Shown: one piece after another, positions 9,091-17,093 of the stretch | Layout of the letters: every line of letters begins with the position of its first letter | Position numbering within the stretch: the stretch's first letter is position 1 | Assembly (NCBI GenBank): GCA_037447655.1 | Contig: JBBHKE010000286.1 | Span: 1-24,852, forward strand | Direction of reading: 5' to 3' | From: Zygnema cylindricum | Lineage: Eukaryota; Streptophyta; Zygnematophyceae; Zygnematales; Zygnemataceae | DNA: 24,852 bases | Made by a program: the position numbers and the translations under genes | The notes under the pieces: generated by a model | Database searches by the model: none | What the model was told of the DNA's origin: nothing | What the model saw: the letters and a program-made list of their open reading frames with translations, nothing else

Positions 9091-9720
9091 TGTTTTTAGG
9101 AAGATTTAGTTTCGTACATACGTGCGCGTATTTGTGTTCGCACGTAATTATTGGAATTACTCTGGAGGCTTAAACACATTTGCGGATTGGGGGAGTAATT
9201 GTACGAAGTAATTTAAATAACGTAAAGTACAAATTGAGTGACGCGCAGAAGCGTACGAAAAAAATACAAAAAGCAAAATAGAAATGGACGGCGGATCGCT
9301 TCGCGATCCGATTTGAAATATTCGAAGTGTTTGAAAAAGTACGCCCGCCATACGAAACATAATGCGACATACAACATTTATTAAATGGGACGCCGCCGAT
9401 ACGGAGCGTCGTATTTGATAGGTGTACATTAAATTCGGCACGTGAGATTTACGGCGAAGTACGTGGTTTCATACGGAGAGGATTTGGATAGTATGGTTTA
9501 ATTTCGGCAGTGGTTCGAGCTACACTTGGAGGGCTGACGGTGTCCGCCGATATTTTCAAGGGATCGCATTATTTTTGATGACGTAATATTAAATGGACCG
9601 TACATATTCGATGTCGGTTCACTACGTGGTATTCTCGACAAGTGACTAAGCAAGTTGTCACTTATGACGCGGATTTGTGGATGCGTCGGTGTAAATATTT
9701 GAAACATCAATGTTTTGTCT
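9091..9720 (+). repeat. CpG-rich relic, possibly a decayed LTR distantly related to family B
   Basis: The stretch is full of CpG words (CGTACG, GGCGGATCGC, TACGGAG) like the upstream part of the family B LTR and unlike its AT-rich surroundings. Near its end, GACTAAGCAAGT (about 9645) and TGTAAATATTTGAAACA (about 9690) match family B LTR words in the same order (16111 onward: GACTAAGCAAGTG, then GTAAATATCTGAAACA). Spacing is similar but not equal. It also contains a perfect 8-bp hairpin at 9292-9310. No coding frame with recognisable protein is present. Confidence 0.35.
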
Positions 9721-10213
9721 TATTAGAAATAATGATTAAGTGTTCATTAAAATAGGTATATTTTACGTGATCAATGAGGGTATCGAAAGTCTAATTTATG
9801 TGTCTTTATGTGTCGTATTTGCAGACAAGTGTACGCTTACGATTGCTTGACTTTCAGGTGTGCGCTTACGATTAATTAATTTCTTAGTAATGGGCTATTA
9901 TGGTTAAATAGAACTTAATGAAAGTTACGTAATTTATGTTGGCTATTTTGACACTTAGTGATTCGTTGACAGCTCACAAGTGTATATATATATGAATGAG
10001 CTTTGTTAGGAATTAATCATCAATGTTGGTTAGAAAAGTGGGGACCAGAGATGTAGTATTTTAGGGTTGTCGATTAGGTCATGCACTTTGAATGATATAA
10101 TGATTATTTGATTATACTTTGATTATACTTTTGTTTATGTGTGATGCATTCGTTTGTTATTATTTATTTATGTTATTTTATATATGTTTGATATGCATTG
10201 TTTATGCATTTGT
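9721..10213. other. AT-rich spacer: no gene seen
   Basis: There is no convincing reading frame. It contains a small direct repeat (GTGTACGCTTACGATT near 9827 and GTGTGCGCTTACGATT near 9858) and a TATATATATA run near 9985. It could be the lower part of the LTR-like relic to its left, but I cannot show it. Confidence 0.4.
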
Positions 10214-10283
10214 CCTAGGGTTTGTTTATGTTGATTATTCCATCAAACCTTAGATGTTATCCTAAGGTTTGTTTATGTTGATT
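10214..10283 (+). repeat. Two-copy tandem repeat ending at the assembly gap
   Basis: CCTAGGGTTTGTTTATGTTG at 10214 recurs with one change at 10261, a spacing of 47 bp. The second copy runs directly into the run of N. A longer array could be collapsed or missing in the gap. Confidence 0.6.
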
Positions 10284-10293
10284 NNNNNNNNNN
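10284..10293. other. Assembly gap (10 N)
   Basis: Ten undetermined bases, probably a placeholder for a gap of unknown size. It lies between the two inverted-repeat arms, so their distance and relative orientation depend on how contigs were joined here. Confidence 0.98.
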
Positions 10294-10477
10294 TGGGATC
10301 TCCCACCCGGGTATTGAACGTTAAAACTCTGGAGGTATCCAGGAGTCTCATCCGTCGAGTGTGCTTCGGAGATCCTATTGGCACTGGGGAAACATAAAGT
10401 TGTTCTTATTAACAGTGGGACTGTCTGTTTTTATGAGACTAATGGAAGTGGGAACACTTCCATTCTGAGAAAACTTT
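10294..10477. other. Hairpin-rich spacer beside the right arm
   Basis: GGATCTCC (10296-10303) pairs with GGAGATCC (10367-10374), enclosing a smaller hairpin CTGGA-GGTA-TCCAG. A perfect 8-bp hairpin TGGAAGTG-GGAA-CACTTCCA lies at 10443-10462, just 16 bp before the edge of the inverted repeat. On the minus strand, GTTCAATACCC resembles a weak pol III B box, but no A box at proper distance is convincing. No coding frame is seen. Confidence 0.5.
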
Positions 10478-10813
10478 TATATAGTGTTCCTACTAGACTA
10501 AGGTTTAGTAGTAGGTAGTCGTGAGTAGGCAGACCAAGACTTAGTGATATTGAGGTACCTCTCTCTTACAGAGCTTGTAAATATAAAGGTCATTTTTGAC
10601 CAGCAATAACTTACTACTCAGGAGAGCAAATTCAGAGATTCTTTTTGCTATAGTTTCAAAAGAGTCTTACCTTCACAAGGGTGAAGGTAATCAGAGTATT
10701 TTTGTCTGTCAGGGTGACAATTATTCTTGTTGAAATACAAAGGGGTCACGGTTATCCTAGAGGCTTCGTGTGAGCTGCCTACTCTGAGGACCTATGGAGG
10801 TCTCAAAATTGCA
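10478..10813 (+). repeat. Family C 5' LTR (right copy), truncated at its 5' end
   Basis: It matches 7681-8016 in reverse and ends CAAAATTGCA before the primer site. The first 69 bp present in the left copy are absent and replaced by unrelated hairpin-rich sequence. The last 20 bases, from ATG at 10794, encode the first six residues of family C gag (MEVSKL). Confidence 0.8.
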
Positions 10814-10828
10814 AGTTATGGGCCCACC
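10814..10828 (+). promoter_or_regulatory. Family C primer-binding site (right)
   Basis: AGTTATGGGCCCACC directly follows the LTR end TTGCA. From the second base it is an exact complement of the initiator tRNA-Met anticodon region (GGUGGGCCCAUAAC). Read in frame it gives the Val-Met-Gly-Pro of gag. Confidence 0.85.
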
Positions 10829-12204
10829 CTCTAGGGTACCCGTCTTCAATGGAACTAGCTTAATATAATGGGAAATTATAATGAGAGGAGCTCTATGTTA
10901 GAAAAGGTTTTGGAGAATAGTGAGTGGACGGGTGAGGCGTACATCCAGTCTTGGGATCCCTCCTAGGTTTACAAGAAGCAGATTCACCAGAGATGCAGAT
11001 CCATCTCCAACGAATGAGACAAAGGAAGGGGAGGTGGTGGACAAAGGAAAGGAGAAGGAGACGTTCACACCAATAGGAACCGGTTCGGCATTCATGTCAC
11101 CTATTCTGAGGAACAAGGAGAATGATACAGTTACCTAGGACTACAACAATATGGCGGCAAAGCACTTCATCCTCTGCCATCTTACTCAAGGGCTTGCATC
11201 TCCTCATTTCCAAGTAGAGAGGGCATCAGATCTTAGGGTGGCTCCCATATAAATGTACCAAAAAGGTACGATTCATCAATAACAGTTGGCTGATCAGAAA
11301 ATTAGCGCATATGTATATAAGTGGGGGAAGATGTTTGATTTTCGTAATGAGCTTGCAACACTTTTCATCGAGCTAGAGAGTGCTCGACAAGTTGAAACTG
11401 AAAAGATCAAGGTTAACTACTTGCTCATTAAGTTATCCAATGAGTTTGAGAACATAGTCAACCGTGTTAAGGACTTGCCGGACTTAAGGTGTATATGGAA
11501 TTTAGTGGTAGGGATGATTCTCATTCGGGAGAATATGATTGAGATCCAAAGGGTCGAAAAGAGTGGGCAAGCCTTGGCAGCTGGGACCAAATCGAGGAAT
11601 AGTGATTCCATGAAACCATTCGGAAATTATAGAGAGGGGGGGCAGAAAATTCATACCGATGAGTTTGGACGAAGGGCTCCAAAGGGTTTGTGCCACCTTT
11701 GTAAAAAACCAGGGCACTTTATGGCGTAGTGCACTAAGTAAACCGAGTTGAGGTTAAAGGAGGAGCAGACACGCGGAACCCCGAGAGGAAAGAAAAAGGC
11801 CCTTGTGACACAAGTACATGAGGCAAAATCCAAGGACGAGGACGATGAGCTCCTATTGGATGAGGAGTTGGAGGCGAAAAACAAGGTCGAAATTCCATGA
11901 AAGCAGAAATGTGCTTTCGGTGGAGTGAAAGGTGAAGCAATTGGATTGTAGATTCAAATGCCACTATGCACATGTGTAACGATAAACACTTGTTCACTAA
12001 GATAAGAAAGATTCCCACCATAGAGATAGAGAACGGGGATGGGAGAATAGACACTACTACTCTTGTAGGATCGGTAGATCTGAAAGTGTTAGTTGAAGGA
12101 AAGACATCCATAGTAATATTCTTCGATGTATTGTTTATTCCGGAGCTGAACAAAAACCTCATCTCTACATCTGTATTAGATGATAAGGGTTTTGATACTA
12201 GCAC

Positions 12205-12209
12205 TAGGA
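12205..12209. repeat. Target-site duplication of family B insertion (right copy), TAGGA
   Basis: TAGGA lies immediately before the 5' LTR start TGTTGTAATTAG and recurs at 16823-16827 after the 3' LTR. Confidence 0.93.
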
Positions 12210-13534
12210 TGTTGTAATTAGAAAGCTTTAGTACTCAATAAATGGGTCAGTGAAAGAGGGATTAATACTTAGAATATTTTTTGGTGTAAACACTTCAGTA
12301 CAGACCTCTAATAGTGTTACAGTAGTACAAGGATAAAAGAGTGTACCGTACTTCTACAAGGACACGCGTCGGCATATGAGGACTTTGTAGGTATTCTAGA
12401 ATGTCGCGGACACTCACATACACGTGTCAAATATCGAACGAGCAAATTTGCAAAATCCAACAGACGAAGTTTGGATGGGACATCCAAAAAATGTACTGTA
12501 CGAATTAGTATGGAACGTTGATTCGAATTGTGTCGACAAACGCGATTTGCGCGGGACCACAAGTGACAAAACATGCCGTACACACTCAGGTGTTTTGTAC
12601 CGCACAGCAACAGTCAGCTGGACGTATATGAACTATCCTACAATACACGACAAATAATGAGCGACGGATACGAATCGAGTCGACAACTCGATTCAAAATG
12701 GGACCACATTGGGATAGTTATTTGGACGCATGTCGTCCACGACGAAGATTTACTTTACATCTAACGGCGATCCGCAAATTTGGAAATGACTTGTACGGAC
12801 GCTTGGACGGATTAGCAAATTGCTGACTAAACAAGTGACACAATTTATGTACAGCTTCTATTTGTAAATATCTGAAACAACATTAATTTGTATGTAGTGA
12901 ATTACTTTTTAGTGTTGCAATTGTGAAATTAGATAAAAGTCATAATTAGGGGTTGGACGTACCTCCGGTATAGTAGATGTTACATTGACGTACATTGTCT
13001 TTATTTGAGTACAGTAATTAATTACACGTGTAGCTATTTTATTAGTTTAGGGCGCAGTAGATAACTTTGTGAGTATAAACTTGTAGGACTTAGTTTATTT
13101 TATCATCACAGTTGAGCTCATCAAAGTAATGGCAAACTGTTTTTCTGCAACTTTCACCTGATGGTGTGATCACCCTGATTGATGTCTTTGTATGAAACTT
13201 TGTGGAGATCTTGATGACCTAGAAAATATTTGTTAATGTAGTTTCAGTCTTTTCTGCTGTTTCTGTAGAATTCTGTGAGGAGTCTACCTGGTTAGTTTGG
13301 TAAGCTGTCAGATGTTTTTGGGAAACTGTGCAGCTCATATCTTTTGGATGCCTTAGTGGATTTGGTTGTAACTTTGAGAGGTTACACTGTTTAGATAATA
13401 TTGCATACTGGTGCAGTTTCAGCTGTTTTTGGTTATTGTAGAGTAATGTGTGTTGTCTGAAACACAGCTGTTTTGAGGTAGTCTGTGGGTGTCTTCCGTG
13501 AGTAATCCATGGCTGAAATAGGCCAAGGACAACA
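12210..13534 (+). repeat. Family B 5' LTR (right copy), 1325 bp
   Basis: It starts TGTTGTAATTAG after TAGGA and ends GGACAACA before the primer site. The CpG-rich upstream block spans about 12350-12860 and includes the inverted repeat GAATCGAGT-CGACA-ACTCGATTC (12673-12695). The lower half carries words shared by all four LTR copies, such as GTAATTAATTACACGTGTAGC. The ATG of gag (13509) lies 26 bp before the LTR end. Confidence 0.94.
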
Positions 13535-15265
13535 GGTTATGGGCCCACGCCCATGGCTACCAATATTTGATGGATCTAACTATTACTACTGGAAGAGTGT
13601 GCTCGAGAGCTACTGTGAGATGGCGGAGCTAATGGATGTGGTGAATGGAACTTCAACCGAAACATCAAGTGGATGGGAAAAGAAGAATCGTGAGTGTCTA
13701 AGGGTTATCAAGAACTCCTTGACAGAGAAACTGGTAATGTCATTCCTAAGTTTTAAGAATGCTGCTGAATTATGGAAGTGCATAGATTGTACGCATGCAA
13801 AGACTTCAGTATATCATTGGCTTAGTAGTGTTACAAAAATAGTTGAATATAAGTATGTAGGAGGTAGTATGGAGAAACACTGTCTTGACCTAGAAGTATT
13901 GTTTGTAGAAAATGACTTGGCAGGAGGAAACTTTACAGATGCTCAACAAGCTCTCTTATTAATGAGAAGCCTACCCAAAGAATATAAGAGTGCATTAGAT
14001 AGATTAACTTTAATTGATAAAACGGAATGGAACTTTATTGTAGCAAGAAGAATTTTTTTAGATGAAAAAGATTTGAAAAAGTTTTTTGAAGGAAATATGG
14101 AGGTCTCTAAGTCTTTGTTTCAAAAAATTAGAAGTAATAGCGGAAATGGACCTAAAAATTGTTTTTACTGTAATGATTTAGGGCATACCTTCAGGGTATG
14201 TCTATCATATAAAAGTGCATGTGTTACAAGAATTTTCAGAGATGGATGGGACAACAACAGAGTTCTACCCTCAACAAGGAGGGAACCAAGTGCTTTCATG
14301 AGTGAGGGATAAGCTTCAACCGATGACAAAAAACCAACACCTTCGGTCGACATATATGTTTACTTGCCGAGTGTTTATGTTTTACAGAATATGGTGAAAG
14401 AGGAACAAAAGGGAAGATGTGTTGCCACATAAAATAGAGTGGAGGAAGAAGTAACAGAAAAGGTTTCGTCTACTGTCAATGTTTCCAATGACAGATTGGT
14501 GAGTGACACAAACTTACAAAAAGAAGGGGTTACTCAAATAGGATAAGTTGAAAGAAGTGAAGGGTAACAGAAAATGAAAGTGGAAGAAACTGAAAATAGG
14601 GTGGTCACCAAAGATAGTGTGGAGAAGGAAGAAAGTGAAAAAGATTTAGTTTTTGTGACTCTTTCTTGTGATAGATTGGTGGGTGAAAATGACTTAAAGG
14701 GGATGAGATTCTTGAAGATATGGGAGTAAAAGAAATTGAAGTACACTTAAAATTGGATGCAAAATATTCTTTAGATATAAAACAAACTGAACTGAAATCA
14801 AAACTGAAAGAAAGACCGAGAGAAGATGACAAGAAAATTAAAGTAAAGGAGGAGAATGATGAGAGAGAAAATGGTGGATTGGCACAAAATGGGAAAACAC
14901 AAATAGAAAAGAGAAGGAGAAAAGTGTCATTGAAGCGCAATAAAATCAAAATTAAAAACTTTAGGATAATAACTCTACAGGGGAGTGGTAAAACTAAGGA
15001 AAAAGACCAAAAGTTAGTGAGAAAAATCACACTTTATAGAAGTAATGGGGAGGCAACTTTTGGAAAAAGGACAAAGTCTATGAGGAGATCAGAATGTAGT
15101 AAGAAAACAAAAAGAAGATACAGATTACTGAAGATCAACTGGAGAAGAAACCAGCTCCAAAGGCGACAACACAAAAGACTGGAAAAGCTATTTTTGAGGT
15201 GGAAAAACCTACACCCTCAATGGGAAATATCATTGTTTAAACGGAGGAAAAAATGGAGTGGCTAA
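13509..15265 (+). pseudogene. Family B gag-like protein with long charged tail, right copy
   Basis: The first 267 codons from ATG 13509 are open, through the UBN2-type gag region (MAEIGQGQQVMGPRP, WLPIFDGSNYYYWK, LLMRSLPKEYKSALD) and the zinc knuckle CFYCNDLGHTFRVC. A TAA at 14310-14312 stands where the left arm has Gln, and several more such stops follow in the tail (near 14430, 14543 and 14563). A one-base deletion near 14698 then moves the frame, and 14720-15265 continues the basic tail and stops after WSG. The tail is Glu/Lys-rich with two related DRLV-type units. No protease, integrase or reverse transcriptase is encoded, so replication would have needed enzymes from another element. I do not recognise the tail as any known domain. 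Confidence 0.87.
13535..13548 (+). promoter_or_regulatory. Family B primer-binding site (right)
   Basis: GGTTATGGGCCCAC is exactly complementary to the anticodon arm of initiator tRNA-Met over 14 bases and begins at the first base after the LTR. The same bases encode Val-Met-Gly-Pro of the gag frame. Confidence 0.88.
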
Positions 15266-15495
15266 AATTCCGACCAAATATTAGATCTGATACTATATGT
15301 ATGCTTAAAACAAACACATCCAAAACTTAGGAGGAGTGTTGTTTTTGTAAAGTTTTGGATGTTTAGTAGTGGAGGTTGTGAGAGGGAATTTCCGAACATA
15401 TAATTTTTTCTAAGTCCTTGCTTCACTATGTACCTAAATTACAGTTGACAGCTCTGTAGACTTAGTGCAGTACTGAGTCTAAAGCTTTACGGGAG
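15266..15495 (+). other. Family B 3' untranslated region and polypurine tract (right copy)
   Basis: This is non-coding. The polypurine tract TTTACGGGAG (15486-15495) precedes the LTR. Upstream, at 15328-15340, TTAGGAGGAGTGTTG looks like a second polypurine tract followed by an LTR-like start, and it is kept in the left arm. The stretch 15473-15498 matches the equivalent part of family A (533-559) at 24 of 27 positions. Confidence 0.7.
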
Positions 15496-16822
15496 TGTAA
15501 TGATTAGAAAGCTTTAGTACTCAATCAATGGGTCAGTGAGAGAGGGATTAGTACTTAGAATATTTTTTGGTGTAAACACTTCCGTACTGACCCCTAATAG
15601 TGTTACAGTAGTATAAGGATAAAAGATTGTACCGTACTTCTACAGGGACACGCGTCGGCATATGAGGACTTTACAGGTATTCTAAATGGCGCCAACACTC
15701 ACATACACGTGTCAAATATCGAACGAGCAAATTCGCATAATCCAACGGACGAAGTTTGGATGGGACATCCGGAAAATGTACTGTACGAAATCAGTATGGA
15801 ACGTTGATTCGAATCGTATCGACGGACACGATTCGCGCGGGACCACAAGTGACGAAACATGCCGTACGCACTTAGGTGTTTCGTACCGCACATCAACTGT
15901 CGGCTGGACGTATATGAACTATGCTACAATACACGACAAAGAATGAACGGCAGATACGAATCGAGTCGACGGACTCGATTCAAAATGGGACCACATTGGG
16001 ATAGTGATTTGGACGCGTGTTGTCCACGGCGTAGATTTACTTTACATCTAACGGCGATCCGCGAATTCGGAGCTGACTTGTACGGACGCTTGGACGGATT
16101 AGCAAATTGCTGACTAAGCAAGTGAAACAATTTATGTACGGCTCTTATTTGTAAATATCTGAAACAACATTATTTTGTATGAAGTGAATTACTTTTTAGT
16201 GTTGTAATAGTGAAATTAGATAAAAGTCATAATTAGGGTTTCGACGTACCTCCGGTATAGTAGATGTACCGTTGACGTACATTGTCTTTTTTTTAGTACA
16301 GTAATTAATTACACGTGTAGCTATTTTATTAGTTTAGGGCTCAGTAGATAACTTTGTGCGTATAAACTTGTAGGACTTAGTTAATTTTATCATCACAGTT
16401 GAGCTTATCAAAGTAATGGCAAACTTTTTTTCTGCAACTTTGACCTGATGGTGTGATCACCCTGATTGATGTCTTTGTATGAAACTTTGTGGAGATCTTT
16501 GATGACCAAGAAACAATTTGTTAATGTAGTTTCAGTATTTTCTGCTGTTACTGTAGAATTCTGTGAGGAGTCTACCTGGTTAGTTTGGTAAGCTGTCAGA
16601 TGTTTTTGGGAAACTCTGCAGCTCATATCTTTTGGATGTCCGAGTGGATTTGGCTGTAACTTTGAGAGGTGTTAGTGTTTAGGATATACTGCATAGTGGT
16701 GCAGTTTCAGCTGTTTTTGGTAATTGTGGAGTAATCTGTGTTGTCTGAAACAGAGCTGTTTTGAGGTAGTCTGTGGGTGTCTTCCGTGAGTAATCCATGG
16801 CTCAAATAGGCCAAGGACAACA
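15496..16822 (+). repeat. Family B 3' LTR (right copy), 1327 bp
   Basis: It starts TGTAATGATTAG and ends GGACAACA before TAGGA. It shares the 3'-specific states CCCCT and GATTG with the left-arm 3' LTR. The gag start ATG near its end (16797) opens into the C pre-integrase sequence, so the ORF 16797-17165 is a chance fusion of LTR B, family C and LTR A. Confidence 0.94.
15958..15981. repeat. Perfect 10-bp hairpin in family B LTR
   Basis: GAATCGAGTC and GACTCGATTC are separated by GACG. The 5' LTR copy at 12673-12695 keeps a 9-bp version with a changed loop. In the left-arm LTR copies the pairing is partly lost. Confidence 0.6.
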
Positions 16823-16827
16823 TAGGA
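16823..16827. repeat. Target-site duplication of family B insertion (right copy), TAGGA
   Basis: Partner of 12205-12209. The bases encode the Arg codon end and Lys at which the family C frame resumes. Confidence 0.93.
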
Positions 16828-17088
16828 AAGGAGTCTTTAATGCTAGTTTTGAGGAGGAAGTATATTTTACTGATGAAAAAGGTAGCCAAGGGATGTTTAG
16901 GCTGATTTTAAGGAATGAAAAGAAGAAATTTAGTTATGTTGGTATTCATGATATAATGTTGTGGCATAAGAGGCTTGGGCATGTGAATCTAGATAAGTTA
17001 AGAGAGATGAAAAAGATGGGAGTAGTGGAAGGGATTCAGTTCGGCGAGAGTGAGGATCTAAGTGATTGTAGTGGATGTGCTCAAGGTA

Positions 17089-17093
17089 AAGCA
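17089..17093. repeat. Target-site duplication of family A insertion, AAGCA
   Basis: AAGCA lies directly before the LTR edge TGTTGTTCTACAACC and recurs at 23046-23050. Confidence 0.92.

Larger units (their letters stand above)
10794..12209 (+). pseudogene. Family C gag and protease, right arm
   Basis: The frame starts at ATG 10794 (inside the LTR) with MEVSKLQVMGPPSRVPVFNG and stays in phase with the gag block at 11286-11729 despite several stops. Visible features are the gag segment LFIELESARQVETEK, a complete CX2CX4H (CHLCKKPGH) whose following residues read MA-stop-C, so a TAG sits inside the zinc knuckle, and an acidic linker. After a frameshift comes the aspartic protease region (about 11940-12209). 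Its active-site triad reads DSN in place of DSG, and the domain then runs GFDTSTR into the TAGGA target site. The stop after EIP is shared with the left arm. The protein would normally form the particle and mature it. It is clearly dead. Its frame continues after the B insertion at 16823. Confidence 0.87.
12210..16822 (+). mobile_element. Family B element, right copy: non-autonomous gag-only copia-type retrotransposon
   Basis: 5' LTR 12210-13534, primer site 13535-13548, gag-like frame from 13509, polypurine tract 15486-15495, 3' LTR 15496-16822, TSD TAGGA. The element is about 4.6 kb with a 1.96-kb internal region and no pol motifs. It sits in the sense orientation in family C. Gag-only LTR elements are known in plants (TR-GAG type). 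By eye, the 5' and 3' LTRs of this copy differ at about 14 of the first 190 positions, so the insertion is not recent. Confidence 0.95.
16823..17093 (+). pseudogene. Family C pre-integrase (HHCC) fragment, right arm
   Basis: The frame is open across the whole fragment and continues the protease region that ends at 12209. It encodes KGVFNASFEEEVYFTDEKG, then LWHKRLGHVNLDKLREMKK and CSGCAQGKA, giving both His and both Cys of the copia HHCC zinc-binding domain, which sits before the integrase core. It is cut after CAQGKA by the LTR of the oppositely oriented family A element. The integrase core resumes at 23046. ORF callers extend this fragment at both ends into LTR sequence, which should be ignored. 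Confidence 0.92.

Noticed and set aside
10294-10380. Minus-strand tRNA or SINE with B box GTTCAATACCC
   Set aside because: The B box is weak, there is no convincing A box and the T stem is poor. Described only as a hairpin-rich region.
11734-12204. 156-residue minus-strand ORF
   Set aside because: Antisense shadow of family C protease; the plus strand has the recognisable protease and gag motifs.
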